From contig MNCI01002813.1 of assembly GCA_015680685.1 (NCBI GenBank), positions 861,398 through 925,397 on the forward strand: DNA of 64,000 nucleotides, read 5' to 3'. How positions within the stretch are numbered: the stretch's first letter is position 1; each line of letters opens with the position of its first letter. Below the pieces are notes generated by a model. It was not told where the DNA came from. It did no database searches and was given only the letters and a program-made list of their open reading frames with translations. Below, piece after piece: positions 43,930 to 55,850 of this stretch. A program made the translations under genes and the position numbers. This DNA is from Gnetum montanum. Its lineage: Eukaryota; Streptophyta; Gnetopsida; Gnetales; Gnetaceae.

Positions 43930-44410
43930 ACCTTTTTTAAAATTGGTAGTAGTAGTCATGATTTTTTAAAATTGGTAGTAGTAGTAGTCATGATTTTTTA
44001 AAATTGGTTAATGATACGGTGTTCTAGTGGTTAGCTCATCTTCTTCAAGAAGTTGCTAGTAGCACCTAACTCATTGTCTTCAAGATGTTGCTAGTTGAAA
44101 TCATAATTTTAAATTTGAAAATCAATATTAACTTATGTATAAAGATGCTTGTAGTAGTCCTGATTTTTTTCAAGTTGGCCAATGATAGGTTGTTCTAGTC
44201 ATTAGCAATGATTTTATTAAATTGGCCAATGATAGATTATTCTAGTAGTTAGCTCATTATTTTCTTAGGCAAGAAGCTACTAGTTCGAGTCATGCTTAAG
44301 GTATCATTATATTCCTCTATAATTCTTCTAAATTCTCTAAGTTGCTAGTTCAAGTCATGCTTAGGTATTGTTATATTCCTCTATAATTCTTCTAAAGTTT
44401 TTGTTGGCTA
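43930..44410 (+). repeat. tRNA-derived SINE-like fragments, partly tandem
   Basis: Blocks like GGTGTTCTAGTGGTTAGCTC (A-box-like, about 44020) and CTACTAGTTCGAGTCATGC (B-box-like, about 44280) lie at tRNA-like spacing. The tail TTATATTCCTCTATAATTCT occurs twice (about 44310 and 44370). Upstream, TAGTAGTCATGATTTTTTAA is repeated. Related pieces occur at 48.64-48.79 and 62.2 kb. Confidence 0.5.
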
Positions 44411-44839
44411 TATGTCTTGAGGTGTACAAACAATTTTCTATATGTGAATTTCAAGTGAAAATATGTATGATATCTTACTTCTAGAAGCAAATTTGCTTTA
44501 TCTTAAAGTTTACTTACATACAAAAATGGCTATAGTAGTCATGGAGGATTTTGCAATCAAGGCTACATCATTTGCCAAAAGAAGAATATTCAAAAAACAA
44601 TTTATTGTATGTGAATTTCAAGTAAAAATATAGATGTCTTATAATATCTTTACTTCTAGAAGCAAATTTGCTTCCTCCTGAAGTTGAATTCCTTTTTCAT
44701 TTTATTTCTTATACTTAGAAGTTAAATCACATGAAAGAACTTAATGATGCTAATGAGATAATAAATGCTACATAACAAAATAAATATTTACATATGAAAA
44801 ATTATGGGTTTAATCATAGAATATTATAATGGAGAATCT

Positions 44840-45300
44840 TCTTTTAAACAAAAGGCTCTTTTAGAAAACTTTAAGAGAAAAAGTCTTGGCTAAAGTTTGG
44901 TTGAACATGTCAGAAAAAAAACCAATTCTATTTACACTATTAGAGGAGTTTTGTTATCTAGTACTCAACAGTATCTACTCTTAGTTATTCCTATTTATTT
45001 AAGGAATCGAATTGCTAGAGCAAGAATAAGCTCTCATCATCTCCTTGTTGAGACAAACTATTGAATCAATTTACCAAGAGAAGAGTGTATTTGCAAGGTA
45101 GGTAAACAAAGCATAAAGGATGAAGAGCATATCTTTTTATATCGCTCATGTTTGACTCACATTCAAATTAATTATAATATTAACTGCAATCTTCCAATTG
45201 TTTTCTTTTAAATTGACCCTATCTACTTAGGGCATTACATTAATGATGTTTTCAACTTTCTTCAAAAATGTGTTGAGGCTTTATAGCTATCCAACAAATC
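44840..45300 (+). pseudogene. LINE ORF2 C-terminal fragment
   Basis: Plus strand. SSHHLLVETNY, then INLPREECICKV and IKDEEHIFLYRSC (45030-45151) match the C-terminal CxC...H...C region of plant LINE ORF2 proteins, which is the zinc-knuckle-like end after RT. Stops are present, and the upstream RT part is not found in this copy. Confidence 0.65.
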
Positions 45301-46450
45301 CTTTGTGATTTCTTAGACTTAATAAAAAATTTAGATTTCCAATTTCCACATTTACTAATAAGGTGATATCTAGTATTTCAATTTGAAGGTTAGAACCAAA
45401 ACTAATTTTATGTGTGAGGTGTTAGGCTCCAAATAAATGTTAATAATAAGCAAAAAAATTCAAAGTACATTACACACTTAACACTAAGTTAAAAAAACCA
45501 AAAATAACATGAAAATAAAAACTTTAAATTTTGGAGAGGGGTGGGGAATGGATAATATTAATAATAATAAAAATTAGAGTATATTACATGCTTAACACCA
45601 AGTTATTTAAATTAAAAAAATGAAGACTTCAAATTTTAAGGGAGGGGGTTGGGGGATGAGTGAGGACTATTGAAACCTAAAAGAATGACTATAAGTACAT
45701 TCTAAATGTTTCAAACATTTAGAGATCTTATGTTTCTCAAGAAAATCTGAATTTTCTCTCTTGGATTTTCTCCAGCAAATTTGATATCTCTCAAATTCTT
45801 ATATGAGGATTCTAAATTACCTCCAATTTCTTCAACTAATGCCAACAATTTTCTTCTTCTATTGATGTATAAATTTTTGTTAATTATGAGAATGCAGATT
45901 TACAAGCTAGCAAGCAAAAATTTGAGATGCCCTCTTCTAGTGATATTGATATAGCTAAGACACTTGATTTCATTTTTTTGATTATGTATTCAAGTTACTT
46001 GTAGTTGATTTTATATCATGATATGTATTCATTCAAATTTTGATTACATGCTTCATAATCAAAGTTTTTCTTTCTATTTAAATAATGTGATGCAAAAATA
46101 TGATATTTAAGTCATTCATGCTAGGTATTATTTTCATTATTTTCTACTTGTTTAGCTAAGCATTGCTTCAATGGTGTAGCATGCTCTAGATATAAGATCT
46201 TTCATACATAAGCATATAGTGTTGATTACTTGTAAGTGGAATTTAGTTTTTGATGTTCAATCTACAAAATATTTTAAAGTTTTAGGTTTTGTCGAGCTAT
46301 TTAATCTTTCATTAATTTTTTAAAAAGATGAGTAGGAAATTGTTAGTTTTCTCGATTCCATTAAGCATATAAAATCTATTTCCATGTCATTTTATTTTTA
46401 TAGAGATTTGTTATTGAAATCAATCTTCTTAATTGTGAAAAGGAATTCGT
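45301..46450. other. AT-rich DNA without identified gene
   Basis: Two similar G-rich patches (GGAGAGGGGTGGGGAATGGAT near 45535 and GGGAGGGGGTTGGGGGATGA near 45640) each follow TACATTACACACTTAACAC-type words. They form a short direct duplication. No coding motif is seen. Confidence 0.45.
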
Positions 46451-46469
46451 ATTGCAATTAAACAAAAAA

Positions 46470-46910
46470 AATTTACATTCAACCAATTACATATTATAAT
46501 CTTTGATTCTTGTAATTATTATCATTGTGAAGGATATTTGTTTAATGTTTGTCCTCTTTTGTTTAAGAAAGAAGATGCTGAGGAAAAGAATAATATGTTA
46601 AAACTAAGAATGAAAAATAAAGAAAACAATTTGAAGCTAAATAGATGAAAAATCAAGTTTGTATTAATAACAAGATTGATTAAATGACAATAAAGAAACT
46701 AGACAAGATAGAAGCTTCTATGAATACTTGTATTACATGAAGTATTGATTAGTTTGAATTAAAAATGTGTAAGGAAATTTTTTTCCTATATAACAAGGTT
46801 ACTTGTACTCAAATATTGAATCTTTCGTTGATGAGAGGGATGTTATTAAATGTCAACAAGTCTAAACATAGAGTTAATCATGATAGATAATATGGGATAT
46901 TAGAACCCTA
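46470..46910 (+). pseudogene. LINE ORF1-like zinc-knuckle fragment
   Basis: Plus strand. CNYYHCEGYLFNVCPLLFKK (46505-46565) resembles the CCHC knuckle of plant LINE ORF1 (nucleic-acid-binding) proteins. It is followed by a Lys/Glu-rich segment and then stops. An inverted relative lies at 47.1-48.1 kb. Confidence 0.5.
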
Positions 46911-47030
46911 AAATAATGGTCATATAGGTACACCCCAAGATATGCTATCTAATTAGAATGTTATCACTTAGCATTACCCACTATAATCAAATATAAAGAG
47001 GAGAAACTCCAAATCAACAAAGATGAAATG

Positions 47031-47110
47031 CCTAATAGTTTTAAGAATGCCTTTTCAGGTTTTCATCCTTATAACCAATCTTGAAAACCTTGTTCTTTAG
47101 GGTAGGAAAT
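47031..47110 (+). repeat. 80-bp direct repeat, left copy
   Basis: TTTTCAGGTTTTCATCCTTA and flanks recur at 49387-49465 in the same orientation. Confidence 0.7.
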
Positions 47111-47159
47111 TGAATATTTCATAAAAGGATTAACATTGGGTAGAAGAAAAGGAGGCCCC

Positions 47160-48150
47160 CACCTTATTAATAGAATAAACATTATTAAAAAACATTATCT
47201 CCGTATGTTGACCAATAGTTGTAAACAAATTGGTAAGAATTAAAATATCTTGAACTTACTGTCCATTCTAAATATTTAGTATACAATCATTGATAGATAG
47301 ACTTGTTTGATGTTTTTTTATTATGAAGAACCACTTGGAAACCATGCAAATCAACAACACATTTCTATGAGATCTTAGGAATAAATATGTTTTTTTCCTT
47401 AATCATTAAAGAATTTTTTGAAATTGATTTAACTACAACATTTCTCAAAGGTACATTTTTCTAAACATTAGTAAAAGAAAAGGGTGGGCTAACTATTGAA
47501 ACATCACCAAAAGAAATCATTTTAGGATTTGCAACATCTGAATAAAAAATCTTAGTAAAATCTATAATATTTGTAGACGAAACCTTAATAATTTTTATCG
47601 TAGCTTAATACTAATGTGCTTACATAGCCTTTTTTGTAGCATAAAAGGACATGAATCAAATATATGACCCTTTCATAGTGACATAAATTTGGAAAATTGT
47701 AATAAACAATCATCTATACATATTTAATTTTGTTAAGACATAGAAGAATTTTGTACTTAAGTGAATTAAGACCTACCTTAATCATATATCAAATTCTATG
47801 AAACCTACTAATTGTAGCTAGGATTTTAACATGCTTTCTTAGCCCACTTCGAGAGATCATATCACTTTTAAACTTTTTAAAAATCCATGGAAGATTTGAC
47901 AATTCAAAAAAACAAGGAACCCTTCAAAATTAAGTGTTGAATTAAAAGGAGTTTTCAAATAATTAAATAAAATATAATGATAATTGAAAACACCAATATC
48001 AAGGACCTTATAAATCATCGCCAAATCACAAAATTCTACTAGCAAAAATAAGTTTGATAGATAACGTGCATGGATAACATCCAATATCCAATCTTTTCAA
48101 ACCAAATTTAAATGATGCAAAAACTTAAGAAATGAGGTAAATAACCAAGA
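47160..48150 (-). pseudogene. LINE ORF1-like fragment
   Basis: On the minus strand, LSNLPWIFKKFKSDMISRSG and ISRFHRI lie near 47910-47780, and a knuckle-like NFPNLCHYERVIYLIHVLLC near 47690-47640. They follow the order of LINE ORF1 (RRM-like/DUF4283 then zinc knuckle). Cysteines are partly lost and stops are frequent. Confidence 0.45.
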
Positions 48151-48639
48151 ATTTGCATGAAAACATAAATTCCATAAATTTCCTAAGTAATAGATTCATA
48201 TAAATCATCACATAACTTGTAGAATAGCAAAGAAGCAATGGATCTACTTGAAGGATCACATATTAAATTTATCAACATTGCATGTAATTTCCAATTCTCC
48301 AAAATGAAAAAGTTAATATTTGTCAATGCATTTTGTAACTATATCAAATCCTTTTTCAATTTTAAGTTCAAGCATAGATATGAAAATGATGTTAGGAGTG
48401 AAACTATAATCCTTACTAATAATTAAATTTTCTCTCTTAATTCTTCAAAACACCTATTACAAGATTGTACACTTAAGTAGATATCTCTAAAATTGGAAAG
48501 ATATTTCTTTCTTTGTTATTTTTGGTAGTTTCTAATTAGTATGTCATGTACTCTATTTCTTTTTTACTTATCACTAATATTGTTTTTGGGGTCCAACATC
48601 CCCTAGTATATTCAAAAATATGTACCTAACTTGATACAT

Positions 48640-48790
48640 CAAAAAAGTTATATAGGAATATAATAATGCCTTAACTATAACTCAAACTAGCAACCTCTTG
48701 CCTAATAAGATAATGAAGTGTTAGCCTAGTGGCATGGCCCTTGACTTTAAAACTTATAATTTTAAGGATAACTATTTAGATGTACAACCT
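48640..48790 (-). repeat. SINE-like fragment, inverted copy
   Basis: The minus strand reads GGCAAGAGGTTGCTAGTTTG and then TATTATATTCCTATATAACT, matching 44272-44330. Next to it, a plus-strand TGTTAGCCTAGTGGCATGG looks like another A box. Confidence 0.45.
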
Positions 48791-49386
48791 TATAATTAAT
48801 GCTTTGAAAATTAAGAGAGAAAAATTAATTATTAGTAATGAGGATGGTTTAAGGTAATAATGGAAAGCTTTGGTGAAATACCAACTTTTGTAAGAAAAGA
48901 AGATTTAATAGAAAATGATCACATGTATTGTTTATCATGATTGATTTTACAATAAGAATCTTTGTCATTACCTACAACATGCTTGTTAACATTAGTTTTA
49001 ATCTTTAAATTGACAATATTCTTTTCAAAGAAGTAAAAACCTTGTCTTATGACCTATCTATTAAGATTAATCAATGCTTCCTATAGTATACATAAAATAT
49101 TCACGCAAGCTTCTACCTTCTTTGATTACATTATTGTCCTTTTATCATTCTTATTATTGACGTTAACTTAATTTTTCATATCTTTAGCTTTAGATTGCTT
49201 TTTATCCTAAACTTCAATGTGTTTTTTTCTTAGCAAATTTTTCCTTAATCAAAGTTGCAAGAATTAGGAAGATTTTAATATGTAATTGATTAAACAAGAA
49301 GGCCATCATATAAACAAGAATAAGAATTAAAAGAATTTAGAGTACATTGGATCATCAATATAGAAGAAAGAGCCTAAAGAAAAAGC
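48791..49386. other. AT-rich DNA without identified gene
   Basis: No motif recognised on either strand. Confidence 0.45.
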
Positions 49387-49465
49387 CCAATAGTTTTGGA
49401 AATGCCTTTTTAGGTTTTCATCCTTACAATCAATCCTAAAAACTTTTTCCTTTGGGATAGAAAAA
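49387..49465 (+). repeat. 80-bp direct repeat, right copy
   Basis: It matches 47031-47110 (TTTTTAGGTTTTCATCCTTA) and is followed by similar AAAACTTTTTCCTTTGGGAT sequence. It probably marks a duplicated LINE-associated segment. Confidence 0.7.
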
Positions 49466-49951
49466 TTATTAGGTCTTTCCCTTGTTCAAAAGTGTCATGG
49501 ATTTTTATTTCTTACTAAAGGATTTCTTATAAAAAGAAGCAATATAGTTTCTCTAAAGTTTGAAAACAAAATATCAATTAGAATTAATAAAAAATTACCA
49601 ATAAGAGCTTATAGCAGCCCTTAAAATAAAAAAGAAATTAATCATCTAGAAGACAAACTCATTGTTCCTCTTTCATTGAAATATTTGGTGGTTAAAGCTA
49701 TAACTAAAAAACAACATTTTTAAGAATATGATATTTAACTCCTCATAAGATATCATAGTTATGCTCTTGGCATTGAAAAATAACTACATATCTAAGCTTC
49801 CAAATATACAACTAAATATACTTTTAAATACAAAGAAAGAAAATAAATAAAGTAAGTTGATCACCAAGAATAGTATCATCGATGCTTGGGTAAAAGTTAT
49901 AAATTCTAGATATCCATTTCAAAAAGAATGTGAATAGAAATATGTAATTAA
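49466..49951. other. AT-rich DNA without identified gene
   Basis: Left flank of Athila-like element 2; nothing recognised. Confidence 0.45.
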
Positions 49952-50899
49952 TGTGCAGTGAGGTACCCCTATGCCCAACCATACAAATCATAATGCATTC
50001 ACGCTCGATTCAATCAAATTCTGCAGACTCTATAGTTTTCAGTACACTGACCTTCTAAAAAGTGAACCTTTTCTGAAGGTCATTCATTGTCTTCCCAATT
50101 ACACTTGTGATGCACATGGTATGGTTAAGTGTAATCGAGGCATATGATTTTTATTATTTTGTATTTTACATTCTTTAGTGCTTAAAGAGAGAGATGAAGT
50201 AATTTAATAACTAATTTAATTTGACTAACTAACTAATCTCTAACTAGTCCTAACATAAGCATTTGGTCCCACTTTCCATACACATCCTCAACCCACGTAC
50301 CACTGCTAGGTTACCAAGCATAACGCTACTGGGCATACCAAGTAATAATGCTACTAGGATTACCAAGTGAATATGTGTTTAGACTTGAAGCAGTTGTACT
50401 TATGTATTTAATCTATCTTGTTTATCTTGCTTAAATACTTAATTAACTTAATTACTGAGAAACATTGAACAAATAACTGAAAACATTAAATGTAAGAATA
50501 TAATAATTAAACTATCTAAAATGTTGCAAGTTTCATCAAGAAGCTCATCTTTATTTTTGTACACACTAGTGTTTAGGTACAATAATGTTTGAATAAAGAT
50601 CCGTACACTCAATGACTCCTGCTATGAGAACTCGGGAAAGTATTTTAACTTTCAAGTGTAAAAACTATAAGAGTTTATCTACTACTATGAATTGGATCCC
50701 AATAAACATGGCTAGGAGCTCATATTTATAGTTTTAAATTTAGGGCTACATTGATGGGACCCCAACAATGTAGCAAACACTATGTTAATGTGGCCCTGTC
50801 AATGGGGCAACACCACATAAATGGGACCCCATTGATGGGGGCCTGTCAACAAGGCCATGTCAATGGGGATCCATCAACGTGATACTTTGACACTCATCA
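49952..50899 (-). repeat. 3' LTR of Athila-like element 2
   Basis: On the minus strand it starts TGATGAGTGTCAAAG and ends near GGGTACCTCACTGCACA. It aligns with 28555-29389 along most of its length. It has a TATA box at 50730-50723 and, upstream of it, several GGGGCCCATTGATGG-like GC-rich repeats. Confidence 0.82.
50723..50730 (-). promoter_or_regulatory. TATA box of Athila LTR 2
   Basis: ACTATAAATATGAGC on the minus strand, preceded by CCCATCAATG-type repeats at 50.75-50.88 kb. Confidence 0.6.
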
Positions 50900-50911
50900 T
50901 ACCCCCATGGC
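50900..50911 (-). other. Polypurine tract of Athila-like element 2
   Basis: The minus strand reads CCATGGGGGTA directly before the LTR start, which confirms the element's orientation and the LTR boundary. Confidence 0.65.
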
Positions 50912-51099
50912 CAAATGAAAACTCATCCTCAAGTTCTTTTACAAAATTGAAAAGGTATGGGATTATTAACTGACTCTTAACAAAATAATTGACTTGATAA
51001 AAGTGAGTGCCTAAGTGTACGAATCAATAAATTACAAAAATTATGGTGTTAATGATACAAAATTCAACACCATGACATGACTACAAAAATTTGGACAAC

Positions 51100-53944
51100 A
51101 CATCCTCTGACAATGTGGAGAGGATGATGAAGATTAGATAGGCCTAGGCGATGGAGGCTCTTAAGGCTCTGAAGGATCTTTGTTGGCTTTAGGAATGTGT
51201 GGTAGCTAAGATGGTTGTGGCTATCCTACTATAGTTGGAACCTCCGATGAAAGGTAAAAGGCATAAAGTAATGCCTTCATCTTCTCCTCCTTACTTTGAG
51301 GATCATTCATAGTCCACGCAGCATCACCAATGTGGGCTGGAATGGGGACATCCCACAGACAAGGAATTATTAGGAACATCTTCTTTACATTGACAAACCA
51401 GGTAGCAAACTATTTACGTTTGATGTCAAACGTCCTTATTTCATTCTAGAGCTCTTGGTATTTGTTCATCCTCTTGGCCAAGTTCTTGGTAGTTGATCAT
51501 TGATTTGTGAAACATGCCTTGAGAACATCGAGTTTAGCATTAGTCACTGCAAACTTATGCTTGGTGCCCTTATGGTACTTGAACTTAGCCTCATACAACA
51601 CGTACAAGCTAGCCATTTGTTTCTCAAGCTTTGATTATGGTTGTTTGGTAGTCAACATGGCTAGATTTGCATGTACTCCATCATCTCCTTGATCTACAAC
51701 TCCTTTATGTAGATTTTCACTTTGTTGTAGGCATTTATCCCCTCATTAATGGGTTGCCAAACTTCTCTACCTTGCTAGAGTTTCTGAAGGGCTTCATTTT
51801 CTTTTTCCTTCATCAATTGGATGTGTTTTTCTTCTGCTTCCTTTTGTAGACTGACCTGCTCTCTATAATGATCTTTAACTTTCTCAAATTTGAGAACTTC
51901 AGATTTCTAAGTGGCTACCTCAATTGTAATTTTCTAGTGAAGGGTGCACACCTTCATGGAGAGATTTTTTTTCTCTACTACCAATCTCCCCAGTTCTATG
52001 TTTGCTCTAGCTAGTTGCTCCTACTATTGATGGATGAAATTAGTTAACTATTACTTGTGTGCATCAACATTCCATAGAAGATGATTTTCTATGGTCAACT
52101 AGAAATTCTCAAGGCCTTGTAAATCTTGTGTTTTATTTCCTTTGCCAAGGATTGGTAGAACACCACGATCTCCATTGCACCCTCAACCCCTTTGAGCTTG
52201 GTGTGAAGCTATTTTATAGCTTCATCTCTTGTTATTGTTGGGTTGAGAAATGTAGAATTGGCAATCTGGGATCTTAATTTGGCAACTTTTGTAACTAAGA
52301 ATTCATTCCACTCCTTGGCTATTTCAAGTTGCACCTCCAATATGATGTTTTTACCACTTGCCTCTAGTAGCTTCAACTAGATTGTAGTGATGTTTTCTAG
52401 AAGGTCAAAGACATCTGGAAGTAGATGCCTAGTTTCCACCAGTTGGTCCAGTAGTTCTTCATGCCATGCTACATTATTCTACCACTTGTAGTTCTTGTAG
52501 ACATCTACACATCTTTAAGTGTAGTGACATCTAGTGTAGACATTATAGGTGCATTGAGAGTCTCGGTAACATGGTTAGTAACCACTTTTGCTGCTGGTAT
52601 TGCATCACTAGTATAGTTTCCTTCTTTGCCCTCCTCCAAGCTCATCAAGAAGGTCACAACATTCCCAAAGAATTTTGGAAGTAATTGTTGTTTTGTGAGA
52701 GATACCATGACCTCTCTAGCACTTAGATTCAACCTTATGGGAAGTTGCATTCTTTGGGCTAAGAAAAGGGATCCACCCTCACCCATCAAATTGATCGTTC
52801 AGGCCACCTCATTAAGGTGACTCATGGCTAATCTATATATAAATGGGTTCCCATCACTCGTGCTTTCTCTTTGCTCTTATTTACTCAAGAGCCATTCTCT
52901 ATACTCTTACAACTGTTGCCTAGTTGTAGCAATGTCTGGCACTATTTTCTAAGTGGCAAGTGGTGGTGGTTTCTCCTCCTTTTTGTGAATTGTAGTTATA
53001 GGAATTTTATCCTTCATCATTTTAATCTAGTTGGTAGCTAAACAATTCTGATAGTATTGGTAATGTAATGGACTATCCCTCCCCTTCAACAGAGTTTCCA
53101 GATGAGGCATGGGAAGGGGAATGTCTTCCTTCCACATTCATTTTCTTTAAATTGCTTCTCCATCTCTAGATAGATTAGCTATGGAAGGTTGACTAGGAAT
53201 CTTCCTCTCAGAGTAGTGCATGCTCAAGCAGAGAAGGTAATGATTTTGCTTGGCCTCACTGTGGGATTGAGGTGAAAGTTTGCAATCTTGTAATGAATCC
53301 TCTCTACTAATTTGAGTGCACCGAACTCCTTGCAATTGATGCCATAGCACCATTGCACCCATTCTTTCTTTATGCTCAGATTTTCCTACATTGGGATCTT
53401 GATAAGATTTGCCCCTGTTTTGGGCAATTTGAGCACTGCAGTAATGACCTACGCTGAGTAGGACACTGAGATGTATTTAATCTTTACTGTTTCTCTAGGC
53501 TGTCTATTATTCCAAAATAAAAACATCTCTTCCATGTATCACTCCCTAATGGAAGTGATGATTGGCCACATGGAAGAGGCCTTCAATTGGTCCTACACTT
53601 CTCTTGCTGTGTGCTCTAGGAAAAGGTCAAAGTTTAACTCCTAGAGCATCAATTTTTAGACCTCCCTTGATTTTATTTAATTCAAGTAGGCCTCTATTAA
53701 GGTCACCTTGAGGTTTGCTAGTTGTGTAGGTACATCATCTTGATGGGAGTATTCTATTGATGTTGCTACTAGTTTTGGAATTTGTCTAATGGATTCCACT
53801 TCTACCTCCTCCCTAAGAGGACCTATGGCATGGGTTGTGAGTGGTTCTTCTTGGGGCTATTTTTGGCCTCTTCCCATTCTAGGTCATTTCTCCTTTAGTT
53901 GGGACAATCCTACTTCCTATGTTTGCTTTCCTTTTGGTGCCATC
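51100..53944 (-). pseudogene. Extra 3' gene of Athila-like element 2, coiled-coil protein
   Basis: Minus strand. A plausible ATG at 53944 starts MAPKGKQT. Then EEVEVESIRQIPKLVATSIE, FLFWNNRQPRETVKIKYISV (about 53520-53460) and INCKEFGALKLVERIHYKIA (about 53330) read as a globular part. A long Lys/Glu-rich coiled coil follows downstream (KFEKVKDHYREQVSLQKEAE and neighbours, 51.9-51.75 kb). It lies between integrase and 3' LTR, where Athila elements carry an envelope-like frame; I see no membrane span or signal peptide, so an envelope role is not supported. About a dozen or more stops are present, many at CAA/CAG sites. Confidence 0.55.
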
Positions 53945-54500
53945 TATGGTCACAACACATCCATGGATTAGTAGATGTAATGTGTAACTTTAAAGTTTTG
54001 AGTATCATTTCTTATTAGTTAGTTAGTTACACTTTGGCTAAGGTTGGAAAATGGTAGATTTATTATTTTATTAATTATTTATTATAATTGTCTTCAGAGC
54101 TTGTTGGAAAGTTTTAACTCTTGTAATTTAGTGTGTAATAGTTGATTTTTAAGTTAAACTTTTGTGGGAGTTAGAAAAAATGGCAAAAATTTGTTTGTGA
54201 AAAATGATACATTTGTGGCCCCCACGATGAAGAGCTCACCTCTAATAGTTGCAAGGTTGAAGAATAGAGTGATTTGGATAAATGGTTTATGAGTTATGGG
54301 CTATGGAAGGTTCCAAGCTCCTAAAAATTGAAAAACCCCTTTGGTGTTTGTGAGAAATGGTAAAAATTTCTAAGTGGGGTTGTGCCTATTTATAATATTT
54401 TTGCCTTCCATCAATGGGGCCCCATATACAAGGCCTTGTATATGGGTTAGCTCCGTCGATGGGGCCTCATGTATGGGGCCCATCAGCAAAAATTTTTAAA
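53945..54500 (-). promoter_or_regulatory. Internal promoter-like region ahead of the 3' gene
   Basis: On the minus strand a TATAAATA box (54394-54387) lies 20 bp downstream of a perfect 12-bp palindrome ATGGGGCCCCAT (54414-54425) and other GGCCCCAT repeats. The 3' LTR of the same element has the same kind of GGGGCCCATTGATGG words ahead of its TATA box. The leader between the TATA and the ATG at 53944 is AT-rich and ends TGACCATAG, which could be a splice acceptor. Confidence 0.45.
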
Positions 54501-55850
54501 TTATAATATCTCAAAGAATATAAGGAATTTTTTAATGAATTTAGGGTCTATGGAATCCCAAAAAAGCCAATAATATGATAAAATCATTGAAGAGAATCTT
54601 TGAAAGCACAAAAATTTAAAAATTTGATGGAGAATGTCTTTAATGGAAAAAATAGTTAAAGGAACAAATGGTCTGATGTGGAAGATGGGTGTATGAAAGA
54701 TTCTAGTTGCAAAAATGCCTAGGGATAAGGTACTTAACAAATCCAACCAAGGGATATGCAAGTGGATCCTTCCCATAGTAGGCACATGCCATTTTTTCCC
54801 TTGCATAACCTCAACCTAAGGAGTCTATGGGTCCCATAGGCAATTAATGGTTAATGTAGGTTAATGACCAAAACTCAAAAGATTCTACCTAAGAATTCAA
54901 ATACATTAGACCAAGACATGGAATCAAGAACATGAACACTAGTAGTGAGGTGAGTTATGAATAGCATAAATGGATGATGGAGAAGGTGGAATGGAATTCC
55001 AAACTAAGTTCATGAGAAGTCCCTTGTGGAGTATATGTTTAAAATAACTTGAGAAGTTTCATCCTTAATCTAGACCCAAAACCAACCTCTTTTAGTGAAT
55101 TTTCGTCATCACTCCAAGACTGATCTACCCCCTCAAGACACAAGAGCACTCCCACAAAATAACCACTCTTCCATAAAGAGAAGAAAAGAGAAGTAGGAAG
55201 TGAGAGAGGACCTTAGTTAGAGAAGACCTTCAAGCATGGGTACATGTCTTTCTAGTTCCATAATTAGTGCTTGTGGCCCATTTATTCATCTAAGGGGTGT
55301 GCTTTGAATTCCCATCATGTTTCTTTTTTCTTTCTTTTTTTCTTTTTGGCTAGGAACCACACCATGAAAATACTTTATTTAACTTCCTATTATTGGAACA
55401 TGGAATGATAAGAAGTCAATGAAAAACACTCAAGCACCCAAGTAGAACAGTACAAATAGTATTAAGTCCCCTTGAAGTCACACCCTTTACAAACCTTTGA
55501 ATCCTTCCTAATTCTAGAACTACCAAGGCCACTNTGAAAATCAAACTCAAACAAAACAAAGTATAATATATAAGAAAGTACAAAAATATCCAATAAAGAT
55601 TTAAATGTACTAACGATGGTGTAAAATAAAAAATGGTATAAAATCAGGAAAAATTTTGAAAATCAAAAAGTTATAAAATAAATAAATTGCAAAATCAAAA
55701 ATGTGAAAAACAAAAAATATAAAAACTAAGGAGCCATATTGATGATTAGCATGGATGGCCATCTCCCCTATGATTATTTTGGAAGGAGGAGATCTGAAAA
55801 ATTGAATGTGCTTGTCCATTTGTTGAGGTATTCATTGTACTAGCTTGCTT
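54501..55850. other. AT-rich spacer downstream of integrase in Athila-like element 2
   Basis: No coding motif recognised. A pyrimidine run (TTCTTTTTTCTTTCTTTTTT) is at about 55322-55345, and an unknown base is at 55534. Confidence 0.4.

Noticed and set aside
51507-52277. Several plus-strand short frames
   Set aside because: They oppose the coiled-coil gene on the minus strand, which gives longer, compositionally coherent protein.
55322-55345. Pyrimidine run as a purine tract for another element
   Set aside because: No LTR boundary lies next to it.
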